The notes beneath the pieces are model-generated. The model was not told the DNA's origin. It saw only the letters and a list, made by a program, of their open reading frames with translations, and did no database searches. Both the position numbers and the translations under genes were made by a program. From JAAYTY01 sp964569245 (lineage in GTDB: Bacteria; Fermentibacterota; Fermentibacteria; Fermentibacterales; Fermentibacteraceae): a DNA stretch of 64,000 nucleotides. Location of the stretch: contig CAZMTK010000006.1 in the NCBI GenBank assembly GCA_964569245.1, positions 1-64,000 of the forward strand, read 5' to 3'. Positions 32,432 to 41,501 of the stretch are shown here, one piece after another. Positions within the stretch are counted from its first letter, which is position 1. Every line of letters starts with the position of its first letter.

Positions 32432-32785
32432 TTGACCGACCTCGGCCTGCCGATGCTCAACTATGTCGTCGTCTCGGGCAGGGTAAGGGTGCTCCACGAT
32501 CTGAAGAGGACCAGGCACGACTCCTACCTGCTGGAGCTCGTGCTCGAGAACGTCGTCGAGGTGCCCTCATCCGAAGGAACGCCCGTAAAGGTCGAATCCA
32601 TGATAGAAGTGGAGATGTGGGGGAGGCTGGCCGAGGAGTACGGCAAGAAGCTCTCGACAGGGTGCCACATCGTCGTCGAGGGACGGCTCGCCAGCGTGGT
32701 CTTCGAGGACAAGACCCGCATGGCGCGGAACCGGATGATCCTGAGGGCCAGGGAAGTGCAGATGCTGGACCACTGGAATCCATGA
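32432..32785 (+). CDS. second SSB/PriB-like OB-fold protein
   Basis: A 117-residue protein from TTG 32432, which follows GGAGG. It reads as a single SSB-like OB domain: LNYVVVSGRVRVLHDLKRT, SYLLELVLENVV, VESMIEVEMWGRLAEEYGKKLSTGCHIVVEGRLAS. It has no acidic C-terminal tip; it ends in VQMLDHWNP. This recalls PriB-type derivatives of SSB, which sit in the same operon position in enterobacteria, but sequence similarity to PriB is not evident. It may be a specialised single-strand binding or primosome factor. Spacing to rpsR is 13 bases. Confidence 0.82.
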   Translation: MTDLGLPMLNYVVVSGRVRVLHDLKRTRHDSYLLELVLENVVEVPSSEGTPVKVESMIEVEMWGRLAEEYGKKLSTGCHIVVEGRLASVVFEDKTRMARNRMILRAREVQMLDHWNP

Positions 32786-32798
32786 AAGGAAGGACCCC

Positions 32799-33047
32799 TT
32801 GATCAAGAAGAAGAAGTCGCCGGTGAAGGTCCTGAAGAAGCGCAAATGCCGCTTCTGCGTCTCATCGGATGCCATCATCTCGTACAAGAACGAGCGTCTC
32901 CTCGGCCGCTACGTGTCGGACCGCGGCAAGATCGTCCCGAGGCGGGTGTCCGGAAACTGCGCCAGGCACCAGCGTGCGATAGCGAGGGCGATCAAGGTTG
33001 CCCGTTTCCTGGCCATCATCCCGTACGTAAGGGAGCACTTCCGCTAG
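32799..33047 (+). CDS. rpsR: 30S ribosomal protein S18
   Basis: S18, 82 residues, TTG start behind AAAGGAAGG. The zinc-ribbon form is present, with Cys in KRKCRFCVSS and GNCARHQR. The core motif RRVSGNCARHQRAIARAIKVARFLAIIPY matches the family. It follows the second OB-fold gene and precedes a DUF2232-like membrane gene and rplI. Confidence 0.96.
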   Translation: MIKKKKSPVKVLKKRKCRFCVSSDAIISYKNERLLGRYVSDRGKIVPRRVSGNCARHQRAIARAIKVARFLAIIPYVREHFR

Positions 33048-33055
33048 TCGGGACC

Positions 33056-33895
33056 ATGGCTGGTTCGGGGAGAACCTTGAAGATCGTCCTGACAGGGGTG
33101 CTTACCCTGCTCATGGGCCTGCAGTTCGCCGCAGGAGCCCTCTCTGCGAGGCTGGCCTCCGGCCGGCGAACAGGGGGCATCGTACTGGCCGCCATCCTGA
33201 TCCTTGTCATGTACTTCCTGGGGGGGCTGCAGGTCTCCCTGATGACGGCAGCATGTGCGGCAGCCCTGGTGACCGCCTCGGCGATGAAGCTGAGCATCCA
33301 GTCCGCGGCGGCTCTCGCCGCTGGAATCGGGACTATCGCCGCCGTGGCCGGCCTGGTCGAAGGGCCCGGCCTCATGGCGATACAGAGGAGGGAGCTCGAC
33401 AGCCTCCTGCCGGAGTGGGCAGGCGAAGAGCTCGGGCCGGGAGGAAGGACCTATGTGCTCGATGCCGCTGCGTACCTGTCCCCCGGTCTCGGGGCGGTGC
33501 AGACAGCAGCCGGATCAGCCCTCGCTGCCGCTCTATTCGGCATGACCGGAGGCTTCGCGGCAATCCGCAGGGAGGACCTCCGCCTGGGGCTCGGTACCGC
33601 TTGGATCCTCATCGCATCCCTTGCTGCCGCCATTGTTCCGACGCAGATCCCCCCCGAGGCCAGGGCGTTCGCTCACAACTCCCTGCTCTTCATTGCAGTT
33701 CCCTATTTCGCAGTGGGAGCAGCGGTGGCCGGAGAGGCTATGCGCGGCATGCCCGGGCTGCTTCTCCCTTTCGTTCTGCTCGTCGTCTTCGCCACGCCGC
33801 TGTCAGTGGCGGCGGTGACGATGACCGGAGTCCTGGATACATGGTTCGACTTCAGGCGGAGAATACGCTCGAAACCCGGGAGTGATCCGAAATGA
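33056..33895 (+). CDS. DUF2232/YybS-like multi-pass membrane protein
   Basis: A 279-residue integral membrane protein with about eight hydrophobic segments, for example IVLAAILILVMYFLGGLQVSLM, SIQSAAALAAGIGTIAAVAGLV and MPGLLLPFVLLVVFATPLSVAAV. Its position between rpsR and rplI matches that of yybS/DUF2232 genes in other bacteria, and the topology agrees. The biochemical role of the family is unknown. The stop overlaps the rplI start by four bases (ATGA), so the two are translationally coupled. Confidence 0.8.
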   Translation: MAGSGRTLKIVLTGVLTLLMGLQFAAGALSARLASGRRTGGIVLAAILILVMYFLGGLQVSLMTAACAAALVTASAMKLSIQSAAALAAGIGTIAAVAGLVEGPGLMAIQRRELDSLLPEWAGEELGPGGRTYVLDAAAYLSPGLGAVQTAAGSALAAALFGMTGGFAAIRREDLRLGLGTAWILIASLAAAIVPTQIPPEARAFAHNSLLFIAVPYFAVGAAVAGEAMRGMPGLLLPFVLLVVFATPLSVAAVTMTGVLDTWFDFRRRIRSKPGSDPK

Positions 33896-34335
33896 AGGTA
33901 ATCCTGCTCAAGAACGTGAAGGGCCTCGGATCGGCAGGGGACATCGTCTCCGTATCCGACGGCCATGCGAGGAACCTGCTCATCCCGCGCAATCTCGCGG
34001 TCGAGGCGAAACCCGGGGCCGTCAGGATGGCGGGCGAGATGAAGAGGAAGGCCGAGGCCAGGGAGGATGCGATGACGGCCCGTGCGAGAGAGCTGTCGGC
34101 CAGGCTGAAGGGCCTGGTCTGCACCCTTGCCGCTCCTGCGGATGCAGGCGGCAGGCTTTACGGCAGCATCACGGAGGCCGACGTGGCTCGAGCAGTCTCC
34201 GAGGCGGGCGTATCGGTGGACAGGAGGCAGATCCATCTCGCCGAGCACATAAAGACCCTGGGGGATCATGCCGTCCCGGTGAGGGTCGCCGGCGAGACCT
34301 TCGAGGAGATCACCGTGAGGGTGGTCTCGGGCTGA
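33892..34335 (+). CDS. rplI: 50S ribosomal protein L9
   Basis: L9, 147 residues. The N-terminal RNA-binding domain MKVILLKNVKGLGSAGDIVSVSDGHARNLLIPRNLA is nearly canonical. The connecting helix (~45-75) and C-terminal domain (LYGSITEADVARAVSEAGVSVDRRQI, LGDHAVPVRV) are complete. It overlaps the upstream membrane gene by four bases and is followed one base later by tsaD. Confidence 0.97.
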   Translation: MKVILLKNVKGLGSAGDIVSVSDGHARNLLIPRNLAVEAKPGAVRMAGEMKRKAEAREDAMTARARELSARLKGLVCTLAAPADAGGRLYGSITEADVARAVSEAGVSVDRRQIHLAEHIKTLGDHAVPVRVAGETFEEITVRVVSG

Positions 34336-34336
34336 G

Positions 34337-35344
34337 ATGCTCGTCCTGGCGGTCGAGACCTCCTGCGACGACTCGGCGGCAGCCATCCTGGACGGGCCGG
34401 CGGTGCTCGCAGGGAGAACCCGAAGCCAGGAGGAGCACGCCGGCCACGGGGGCGTAGTGCCGGAAATCGCCTCCCGCCTCCATCTGGACGTCCTTCCCGG
34501 CACGGCGAAGGCCGTTCTGGAAGACGCAGGAGTGAGCCTCCATGACGTGGATGTCTTCGCCGCCACGGCTGGCCCCGGGCTCATAGGGTCACTCCTGGTG
34601 GGCCTGAGCTGGACCAAGGCCGCAGCGATGGCCTGTGGAAGACCTTTCCTCGGCATCAACCACCTCGCCGCTCATCTCTGCATCCACTACGGGGGAGAGA
34701 GCCCTGTCGCCTTCCCTGCCGTCGCGCTGCTCGTTTCCGGCGGGCATACATGCCTCTTCCTCATGCGCTCCTGGACGAGGATCGAACTGCTGGGCGGGAC
34801 CAGGGATGACGCCGCGGGCGAGGCGTTCGACAAGGTGGCGAAGATGATGGGGCTCGGCTTCCCGGGTGGTGCGGAGCTGGACGCCCTGGCTGCGCTTGGC
34901 GATCCCCACGCAGTCAGGCTGACCATGCCGCTGTCCGACCCGGCTTCGCCGGAGTTCAGCTTCAGCGGGCTCAAGACGGCCGTAAGACTGCTTCTCGAGA
35001 ATGGGGCGGACCGTCGAGATCTGGCAGCCTCCTTCAACTCTTCGGTGGCGGGTCTCCTGGCATCCAAGACCGCCTTCCAGGCCCGTACCCATGGCGCAGC
35101 GAGCGTCGTCGTGGCGGGGGGCGTGTCGGCCAACTCAGCCCTCAGGAGCGCATTCGAGAAAGCCTTCCCGGGCCCCTTTCCCGCACTTTTCCTGCCCGAC
35201 AGGCCGATGGCCACGGACAATGCGGTCATGGTCGGGAGGGCCGCTGTCTCGGTGCTTGACTCGGAGCCCTTCGCACAGTCCGGGTATTCGTGCAACGCAT
35301 TCGCTCGCTGGGATGGAGACGTCCTCGAGACTCTCGCGGTGTGA
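34337..35344 (+). CDS. tsaD: tRNA N6-threonylcarbamoyladenosine synthase subunit TsaD
   Basis: Transfers the threonylcarbamoyl group to A37 of ANN-decoding tRNAs, with TsaB and TsaE. The 335 residues contain the ASKHA ATPase start VLAVETSCDDSAAAIL, the metal-binding HLAAH in LGINHLAAHL, the glycine loops VSGGHTCLFLM and VAGGVSANSALR, and LFLPDRPMATDNAVM. ATG lies one base after the rplI stop. tsaB and tsaE are not in the window. Confidence 0.96.
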   Translation: MLVLAVETSCDDSAAAILDGPAVLAGRTRSQEEHAGHGGVVPEIASRLHLDVLPGTAKAVLEDAGVSLHDVDVFAATAGPGLIGSLLVGLSWTKAAAMACGRPFLGINHLAAHLCIHYGGESPVAFPAVALLVSGGHTCLFLMRSWTRIELLGGTRDDAAGEAFDKVAKMMGLGFPGGAELDALAALGDPHAVRLTMPLSDPASPEFSFSGLKTAVRLLLENGADRRDLAASFNSSVAGLLASKTAFQARTHGAASVVVAGGVSANSALRSAFEKAFPGPFPALFLPDRPMATDNAVMVGRAAVSVLDSEPFAQSGYSCNAFARWDGDVLETLAV

Positions 35345-35432
35345 GCGCGACGGGACTGCCGCGCAGACCCGCGGGCTGGTATAGTTCATCCCCGGCCGGG
35401 ATGCCGGAGAGGGAGACAGGGAGGCTGAGCCC

Positions 35433-35798
35433 CTGGTTCGCGGTATAGGCGTCGATCTCGTAGATCTGGAGAGGTTCTCGCGCGTCGTCGAGGAGAGGGG
35501 AGGCCGGTTCCTGGCAAGGGTGTTCGCCCCCTCGGAGCTGGAATCCGATCCCTCGATTCAGACTCTGGCTGGTCGCTTCGCCGCGAAGGAGGCCATCCTG
35601 AAGGCCATGGGAACCGGGCTCGCCGAGGGCGTAAGCTGGCAGGATCTGAGGATCACCGGAGGCGGCGGTAGGCCCCCGGCGGTGGAAGCCTCAGGCGCAG
35701 CCGCTTCCTTACTGGCGGGCAGAAGAGTCCATGTCAGCATCAGCCATGCCGCCCAGTACGCCATGGCGATGGCTGTGACGGAAGACGCGGAGGGCTGA
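35433..35798 (+). CDS. acpS: holo-[acyl-carrier-protein] synthase, CTG start
   Basis: Attaches the 4'-phosphopantetheine arm to acyl carrier protein. The 121 residues begin LVRGIGVDLVDLERFSRVV, where the GVDLVDLERF block with the metal-binding Asp is the family N-terminus, followed by AGRFAAKEAILKAMGTGL and HVSISHAAQYAMAM. No ATG, GTG or TTG lies in frame upstream of this block. CTG 35433 is seven bases after a GGGAGG Shine-Dalgarno, and the resulting length is normal. A start at GTG 35520 would remove the active-site Asp. One base separates its stop from the next gene. Confidence 0.93.
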   Translation: MVRGIGVDLVDLERFSRVVEERGGRFLARVFAPSELESDPSIQTLAGRFAAKEAILKAMGTGLAEGVSWQDLRITGGGGRPPAVEASGAAASLLAGRRVHVSISHAAQYAMAMAVTEDAEG

Positions 35799-35799
35799 G

Positions 35800-37356
35800 A
35801 TGACGTGCTGGTGGGTCACACCGGGGGAGATGGCGTCGTTCGACAGGCGCGCGATCTCGGCCGGCACTCCAGCCGAGGACCTCATGGAACAGGCTGGCGC
35901 CGCGGTGTTCGAGACGGCCTCGCGCATGGCATCCCCCGGCGACGGGCCGGTCGCGGTTTTCTGCGGGCCGGGCAACAACGGGGGCGACGGCTTCGTGCTG
36001 TGCAGGCTGCTCCTGCAGGCCGGCTACGACGTGAAGGCGGTTCTGGCCGCGGAATCGGCTTCGAGCATCTCGCCTCTCTGCATGAAGAATCTCGTGCGCT
36101 TCAGGGACTCCGGCGGCACTGTCCTGGGAACCAACCGTGTCATGGAGACCGTGGGCGGGCCGGCTCTCGTGGTCGACGCCCTGCTGGGCACGGGTTTCAA
36201 GGGCCAGCTGACCGGAGTGTTCGCAGCCTGTGCGCAGGCCATCGCCGACTGCAGGGCGCCTGTTCTCGCGGTCGACACCCCCACAGGAATAGACGGGGCT
36301 ACGGGTGCGATGGACCCCCTTGCGCCGCATGCAGCGGCAACCGTCTGTCTCGCTGCGGTCAAGGCCGGCCTCCTGCTCGCTCCCGGCTGCTCGAGGGCCG
36401 GAGCCGTCTTCTTGGCGGACATAGGCATAGGTGTCGACGAGCGGCAGGACAGGGAGCTGATGGACTTCGCCACAGCGGCGGGAATGCTTCCCCCGAGACC
36501 AGTCGACGCCCACAAGGGTCTGTTCGGCAGACTGATGCTGATAGGAGGCTCGGAGTCCATGCCCGGCGCCCCGATGCTCATGACCATGGGCGCGCTCAGA
36601 GCGGGGGCCGGACTGGTGCACCTGTTCGTGCCGTACCCGGCCTCGCCGGCGGTCTCCGGCAGGATACCGGAAGCCCTCTGCGGCTACTTCCTGCCCGGCG
36701 ACGTCACATCCCTGCCCGATCCTGCCGGGTTCGACGTCGTGGCGGCGGGACCCGGCATGGGCGCCGGAGTGGACACTTCCAAGATCATCAGGCACATACT
36801 CTTCGACTGGGAGAAGCCCGTCGTGCTGGATGCCGACGGTCTCAACGTCCTCGAGGGTGCGCTCACCGGCCTGGCCGCCAGGAAGTCGCCTGCGGTTCTC
36901 ACCCCTCATCCGGGGGAGCTCCGCAGGATGACGGGCGGAGCCTGGAGCGGCCAGCAGGAGGCCTGGGACATCGCGGCCTCTCTCTCCAAGGCGACCGGCT
37001 GCGTGGTGCTCCTGAAGGGACGCCCGACCATGGTGTTCTCGCCCACGGGCCGCCGGATGCTGGTCCCCACCGGGAACAGCGGCCTCGCCACCGGAGGAAG
37101 CGGGGACGTGCTGACCGGGGTGATCGCGGCCCTCATCGGCCAGGGCGCCGGACCCTTCGAGGCGGCAGCGCTCGGAGCCTTCCTCCACGGCCTCTCGGCC
37201 GACATGGCGGTCACCAGGATCTCCGGCAGGTCGCTGCTCCCCGGGGATGTCGCCGAAGGCCTGGGCAGGGCCTTCCTGCTTCTGGAGAACGGCTCGTTCC
37301 ACGGGCTCGTTCGTTTGGAAGGGAGATGGCATGGCCGCCTGTGGCCTGACCCGTGA
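35800..37356 (+). CDS. nnr: bifunctional NAD(P)H-hydrate epimerase / ADP-dependent dehydratase
   Basis: Repairs hydrated NADH and NADPH. The N-terminal YjeF domain (~1-215) shows GTPAEDLMEQAGAAVFE, FCGPGNNGGDGFVLCRLL and VDALLGTGFKGQL. The C-terminal ribokinase-like domain (~225-510) shows HKGLFGRLMLIGGSESMPGAP, TPHPGELRRMTG, LKGRPTMV and NSGLATGGSGDVLTGVIAAL, with the catalytic Asp in GSGDVL. At 518 residues it is the usual fused length. The 26-base overlap with the next gene suggests coupling. Confidence 0.95.
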   Translation: MTCWWVTPGEMASFDRRAISAGTPAEDLMEQAGAAVFETASRMASPGDGPVAVFCGPGNNGGDGFVLCRLLLQAGYDVKAVLAAESASSISPLCMKNLVRFRDSGGTVLGTNRVMETVGGPALVVDALLGTGFKGQLTGVFAACAQAIADCRAPVLAVDTPTGIDGATGAMDPLAPHAAATVCLAAVKAGLLLAPGCSRAGAVFLADIGIGVDERQDRELMDFATAAGMLPPRPVDAHKGLFGRLMLIGGSESMPGAPMLMTMGALRAGAGLVHLFVPYPASPAVSGRIPEALCGYFLPGDVTSLPDPAGFDVVAAGPGMGAGVDTSKIIRHILFDWEKPVVLDADGLNVLEGALTGLAARKSPAVLTPHPGELRRMTGGAWSGQQEAWDIAASLSKATGCVVLLKGRPTMVFSPTGRRMLVPTGNSGLATGGSGDVLTGVIAALIGQGAGPFEAAALGAFLHGLSADMAVTRISGRSLLPGDVAEGLGRAFLLLENGSFHGLVRLEGRWHGRLWPDP

Positions 37357-37897
37357 CGAGGCCCTGGACATGCTCCGGCAGAGCGTTTCCAGCATCAATC
37401 TCCAGAGGCACTGCCTCGCCACCGGTTCGATCATGAAGGCTCTGGCACGCCTCAAGGGAGAGAACGAGGTCCTCTGGGAGACAACCGGCCTCCTGCACGA
37501 CCTGGACTACGAGGAGACCGAGTCATCTCCCGGAATCCACGGCTTGAAGACCGCGGAGCGCCTCGAAGGGCTCCTGCCGCCCGAGCACCTCGACGCCATC
37601 AGGGCCCACAACTGCGAGAACAACGGATGCGCCCGGAAGACGGATCTCGACAGGCTGCTCACCGCGGCGGAGTGCGTCACTGGGCTGATCACCGCGACTG
37701 CGCTCGTATATCCCGACAGAAGGCTCGCCTCTGTCGAGCCGCGCGCCGTCATCAAGAGGATGACGAAGACCGGCTTCGCCCGGTCAGTCAGCAGAGAGGG
37801 CATCCGCGAATGCGAGAAGGCCGGATGGAGCCTTGAGGACTTCGTCACCCTCTCGCTCGAAGCCATGAAGTCGATATCCGAAGATCTGGGTCTCTGA
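37331..37897 (+). CDS. HD-domain phosphohydrolase
   Basis: A 188-residue HD-type protein; ATG 37331 lies behind GGGAG. The metal-binding pattern is LQRHCLATGSIMKALA, then LLHDLDYEET (the HD pair) and later AIRAHNCENNG, followed by LLTAAECVTGLITATAL, as in HDIG-type hydrolases of unknown substrate. By recall, family members resembling this are annotated as HDIG-domain proteins and may act on nucleotides. It overlaps nnr by 26 bases and is followed 20 bases later by a TIM-barrel gene. Confidence 0.85.
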   Translation: MAACGLTRDEALDMLRQSVSSINLQRHCLATGSIMKALARLKGENEVLWETTGLLHDLDYEETESSPGIHGLKTAERLEGLLPPEHLDAIRAHNCENNGCARKTDLDRLLTAAECVTGLITATALVYPDRRLASVEPRAVIKRMTKTGFARSVSREGIRECEKAGWSLEDFVTLSLEAMKSISEDLGL

Positions 37898-37917
37898 CGC
37901 GAGAGGCTGGTGAGGAA

Positions 37918-39060
37918 GTGAAGACTGTCATCGAGAGGCTGGGCGAGCTGAACCTCCAGGTGCGCTCCACCTCGTTCCTTAGAGGCTCCAGCGGGTTTGC
38001 GTGCTACCGCATGGACGGCGACCCCTCCACGGTCGAGGAGCGACTGAGAGCCGCAGGGGCGCTTGCGGCAGCCACCGGCCGCTGCAGGAGGATCGCCCTC
38101 ACCTCGCCTCTCGACATGAAGAACGAGGAGGAGGCCGCCAGGGTTTCGGGACTGCTGTCGGAGCTCTCCCTGGAGGCAGGTTCTTTCTATCCCGACATCT
38201 ACACGCCCCGCAAGGGGGGCGTCCTCGGCCCGCGGCTGATGTACGGAAGTCTCTCCAGCCCGTTCACGGACGTCCGCGTCGGCAGCATCTCCTATGTGAC
38301 ACGTTCGATGGACCTCATGAGGGCGGTGGGCTCCCGGCAGGCCGTGCTCTGGATACATGACGGGATCGACACCCCGGGGGAGAAGAACCTGACGGACATG
38401 CTGAACAGGATACTGAACGGCCTGAGACAGATAGGCATATCGCTCCACAAGAGCGAGAACATGCTGCTCGACTGGAGGCCTTTCGATCCTTCCTTCTGCT
38501 CAATGGCAGTGTCGGACTGGGGAACCGCCGCGTGGCTCTGCCGCGAGACCGATCCGTCGTGCAGGGTACTGCTGGACACGGCTTCGCTCCTTCCGGGAGC
38601 CAGCCTCGACAGCATCGTCGTCGCAATGCTGCACCAGAAGATCCTCGGAATGGTGAGGCTATCGGACAGCAGGCTGTCCCAGGGTTCGCTCCCGGCCGGG
38701 GTGCTCGACCCGGCGGCCCTCTTCCGCTTCTTCGTGAACCTGCTCCAGGCGGAAAGGGCCGGGCTCTGCTCCATCTCCGAGATGGTCTTCGAGCTGGCCC
38801 CCTCCGCCCGCACCGGCAGCATCGTCGAAACCGTCCTTCTCGCCGTCGAAAACGTGGAGACGGCTTTCGCTGCGGCGATGCTGGTGAACCCCGACGAGCT
38901 GGCCGACCTTCAGAACAGGCCAGACCCGTTCCAGGCCGAGCGCCTGCTGGAGGATGCCATGCTGACGGACGTCAGGCCCGTTGTGCGGGCCTGGCGAGAG
39001 GAGAAGGGCCTCCCCGCGAGCCCTGTCGATCACCTCAGGAAGGGTGCCGCAGGGAGCTGA
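37918..39060 (+). CDS. TIM-barrel sugar isomerase-like protein
   Basis: A 380-residue protein with GTG 37918. The architecture looks like the xylose/L-rhamnose isomerase-type TIM barrel: YPDIYTPRKGG early, WIHDGIDTPGEKNLTDMLNRIL in the middle, LLDWRPFDPSFCSMAVSDWGTAAWLC, then VLLDTASLLPGASLDSIVVAML and MVRLSDSRLSQGSL. The usual DxGHH-type metal ligand (expected around VLLDTASL) is absent, so it may be a divergent or non-catalytic member. It is the last gene of the rightward run and meets iorB from the other strand. Functional assignment is tentative. Confidence 0.6.
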   Translation: MKTVIERLGELNLQVRSTSFLRGSSGFACYRMDGDPSTVEERLRAAGALAAATGRCRRIALTSPLDMKNEEEAARVSGLLSELSLEAGSFYPDIYTPRKGGVLGPRLMYGSLSSPFTDVRVGSISYVTRSMDLMRAVGSRQAVLWIHDGIDTPGEKNLTDMLNRILNGLRQIGISLHKSENMLLDWRPFDPSFCSMAVSDWGTAAWLCRETDPSCRVLLDTASLLPGASLDSIVVAMLHQKILGMVRLSDSRLSQGSLPAGVLDPAALFRFFVNLLQAERAGLCSISEMVFELAPSARTGSIVETVLLAVENVETAFAAAMLVNPDELADLQNRPDPFQAERLLEDAMLTDVRPVVRAWREEKGLPASPVDHLRKGAAGS

Positions 39061-39111
39061 CACTGCATCCGATAGCAGCTCCTGGCCGGGTTCCATCGTT
39101 CGTAAGCCGTT

Positions 39112-39699
39112 TCAGGCTCCGGCCGTGAGCTGCATCCCCCTCTGCAGCGCGGCCTCGTTCACCGCGAGAGCCTTTACGGGAACCCGCGTCCGCAGGGACT
39201 CCTCGAGAGCGCCCGCCGGCAGGCCGAGCCACCTGGCCGCAGCGCCCACCATGATCGTGTTGGCGACCCTTGGATCCCCCAGCTCCGCCGCCTCCTCGAC
39301 CGCTTCTACGAACATGAACGGCACTCCCATGGCCTTCAGCGCCGCCGACACGTCGGGATACTCCGCCTGCCCCGTGTTCACAGTAAGCGGCAGTATCTCC
39401 AGGTCGCACGCGAGCAGCATCCCGTCAGCCCGGAGGAAGTGAGCCCATCTCATCGCCTCCAGCTTTTCCAGAGCCAGGATCAGGTCAGCCCTGCCAGCCT
39501 CGATCATCGGGCTCCAGACCTTCCGCCCGAATCTCACGTGGCTGCTCACGCTGCCGCCCCTCTGGGCCATGCCGTGCACCTCGCTCTTCTTGACGTCCAG
39601 GCCCGCCAGAAGGGCAGCGCCGCTTATGACCTCGCTCGCGAACAGGATGCCCTGCCCGCCGGTGCCGCACAGGAGTACGTTCCTCGTGTCGTCTTTCAT
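39112..39699 (-). CDS. iorB: indolepyruvate:ferredoxin oxidoreductase beta subunit
   Basis: Small subunit of IorAB, 195 residues from ATG 39699, overlapping the iorA stop by four bases (ATGA). Typical gamma/beta-domain motifs are VLLCGTGGQGILFASEVIS at the N-terminus, KKSEVHGMAQRGGSVSSHVRFG, and DLEILPLTVNTGQAEYP. With IorA it oxidatively decarboxylates aryl-pyruvates to aryl-acetyl-CoA, reducing ferredoxin. It is the last gene of the ptb-buk-iorA-iorB operon. Confidence 0.93.
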   Translation of the reverse strand: MKDDTRNVLLCGTGGQGILFASEVISGAALLAGLDVKKSEVHGMAQRGGSVSSHVRFGRKVWSPMIEAGRADLILALEKLEAMRWAHFLRADGMLLACDLEILPLTVNTGQAEYPDVSAALKAMGVPFMFVEAVEEAAELGDPRVANTIMVGAAARWLGLPAGALEESLRTRVPVKALAVNEAALQRGMQLTAGA

Positions 39700-41486
39700 C
39701 TCGCACCCCCCGTGTCCTTGGCAAGGGCACCCTTGGGACAAACGTCTGCGCACAGCCTGCACTCAGGGTAGCAGAGCATGGCGTTGACCACCGGCCGGCC
39801 TTCGACGAAGCTCAGTGCCGGGCAGCCCAGCGACATGCATCGCCGGCAGCCGACGCACAAGTCAGAATCGAGCACGGCGATCGCGCGATGCTCCGGTCTG
39901 CGGATCATCACGCACGGCCGGCGGGTGATGACAACCGACACCTCCGGAGCCGCCATCTCCTCCCTCAGGATCCTTTCCAGGCTCTTCAGGTCGTGCGGAT
40001 CTACGACGGTCACCCGTTCTACACCACATGCTCGGCAGACGGCCTCCAGATCGAGCTTTCGGGCAGGCTCGCCCCGCAGGCTGAGCCCGGTGGCCGGATG
40101 CTGCTGCCCGCCGGTCATGGCGGTAATGCCGTTGTCCATGATGAGAACCGTACCGGTGCCGCCGTTGTAAACCATGTCTATTAGGCCGGTGATTCCTGAG
40201 TGTATGAACGTCGAGTCTCCGATGGATGCCACCATCCTGCCCGCCACGGCATCTCGTCCGAGAGCCTTCTCCAGGCCGCTGAGCACGGTGATCGCCGCCC
40301 CCATGCAGAGCACGGTGTCCACCGTTTCGAGCGGGGGCATCAGGCCGAGGGTGTAACATCCGATGTCGCTGGTGGAGCCGGCTTTCAACCTGTTGAGCAC
40401 CCAGAACGCGCCGCGGTGCGGGCAGCCGGGGCAGAGCGTTGGGGGTCTCTGCGGCACCTGCGCCGGCTCGAAGGCAGGCGGCTCCACCGTTTCCGGGGCC
40501 AGGGCCCGCCTGGCGAGGCCTGGGTCCAGCTCGCCCTCGAGGCTCACATACTTCTTACCATCCACAGGTGCCAGGAAATGCGCCCTGATCTGCTCCTCGA
40601 GGAAGGGCTCTCCCTCCTCGACCACCCTGACCTCCCTCACGTCCGCGAGGAATCGTCCTATGAGATCCCAGGGAAGCGGCCATGTCAGGGCCAGCCTGAG
40701 GAAGGAGGCGTCCGGCAGGACCTCCCTGGCATGCTGGTAGGACACGCCGCTGGTTATCACTCCCAGAGAGGGGCTTCCGGCTACGACCAGGTTCAGGGGG
40801 AAGGTGGCCCCGAAGGCGGACAGATCCAGGGTCCTCTTCTCGACTCTGGAGTGCATGCCCTTCGCGAATGCGGGGATCGGGACGCGCTTCCTGATGTCCT
40901 TCGTGTAGCCCTTCGGCGGGAACTCCCGCCTCGGCCCCACTTTCACAACACTCAGCGAGTGGCTGATCCTTGTGGTGGTCCTCAGCATGACGGGAGTGTC
41001 GAAGCGCTCGGAGATCTCGAGTCCCCATCCCACGAGGTCAAGAGCATCCTGGCTGTCGGAGGGTTCCAGAACCGGGATCTTCGCCGCGCGGGCGATCAGC
41101 CGGTTGTCCTGCTCGTTCTGGGAGCTGTGCATGCCGGGATCGTCGGCGGAGACGACGACCATGCCCCCGGTGATCCCGACATAGCTCAGCGTGAACAGTG
41201 GATCGGCAGCCACGTTGAGCCCGACGTGCTTCATGGCCGAGAGCACTCGGGCGCCGCCGTAGGAGGCGCCCGCAACAGTCTCGAGAGCCACTTTCTCGTT
41301 GGTCGCCCACTGCGCGGTGATCTCCGGGTAGTGCTCGCCTATCGCCTCCAAGATCTCCGTCGACGGCGTGCCGGGATAGGCTGCAGCGAAGGTCACCCCG
41401 TGCTCCCAGGCGCCTCTTGCTATGGCCTCGTTCCCGGAGAGGAGCAGCCTGCCCTCTCTCACGGCGTTCAGCCTGCCCTGCTTCAT
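39696..41486 (-). CDS. iorA: indolepyruvate:ferredoxin oxidoreductase alpha subunit
   Basis: Large TPP-dependent subunit of 596 residues. The order is: N-terminal pyrimidine-binding domain (LLSGNEAIARGAWEHGVTFAAAYPGTPSTEI), the TPP/Mg site in ASIGDSTFIHSGITGLIDMVYN, TVLIMDNGITAMTGGQQHP, and C-terminal ferredoxin clusters CVGCRRCMSLGCPAL and CYPECRLCADVCPKGA (two 4Fe-4S sites). It catalyses CoA-dependent oxidation of 2-keto acids from Trp, Phe and Tyr. It starts 15 bases after the buk stop, so the whole set is one transcription unit. Confidence 0.96.
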   Translation of the reverse strand: MKQGRLNAVREGRLLLSGNEAIARGAWEHGVTFAAAYPGTPSTEILEAIGEHYPEITAQWATNEKVALETVAGASYGGARVLSAMKHVGLNVAADPLFTLSYVGITGGMVVVSADDPGMHSSQNEQDNRLIARAAKIPVLEPSDSQDALDLVGWGLEISERFDTPVMLRTTTRISHSLSVVKVGPRREFPPKGYTKDIRKRVPIPAFAKGMHSRVEKRTLDLSAFGATFPLNLVVAGSPSLGVITSGVSYQHAREVLPDASFLRLALTWPLPWDLIGRFLADVREVRVVEEGEPFLEEQIRAHFLAPVDGKKYVSLEGELDPGLARRALAPETVEPPAFEPAQVPQRPPTLCPGCPHRGAFWVLNRLKAGSTSDIGCYTLGLMPPLETVDTVLCMGAAITVLSGLEKALGRDAVAGRMVASIGDSTFIHSGITGLIDMVYNGGTGTVLIMDNGITAMTGGQQHPATGLSLRGEPARKLDLEAVCRACGVERVTVVDPHDLKSLERILREEMAAPEVSVVITRRPCVMIRRPEHRAIAVLDSDLCVGCRRCMSLGCPALSFVEGRPVVNAMLCYPECRLCADVCPKGALAKDTGGAR

Positions 41487-41501
41487 GTGAGCCTCCGAAT
41501 C

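Noticed and set aside
35740..37455. Long frames on both strands over the nnr gene
   Set aside because: The NnrD/NnrE motifs are complete in one frame only; the others are GC-driven shadows.
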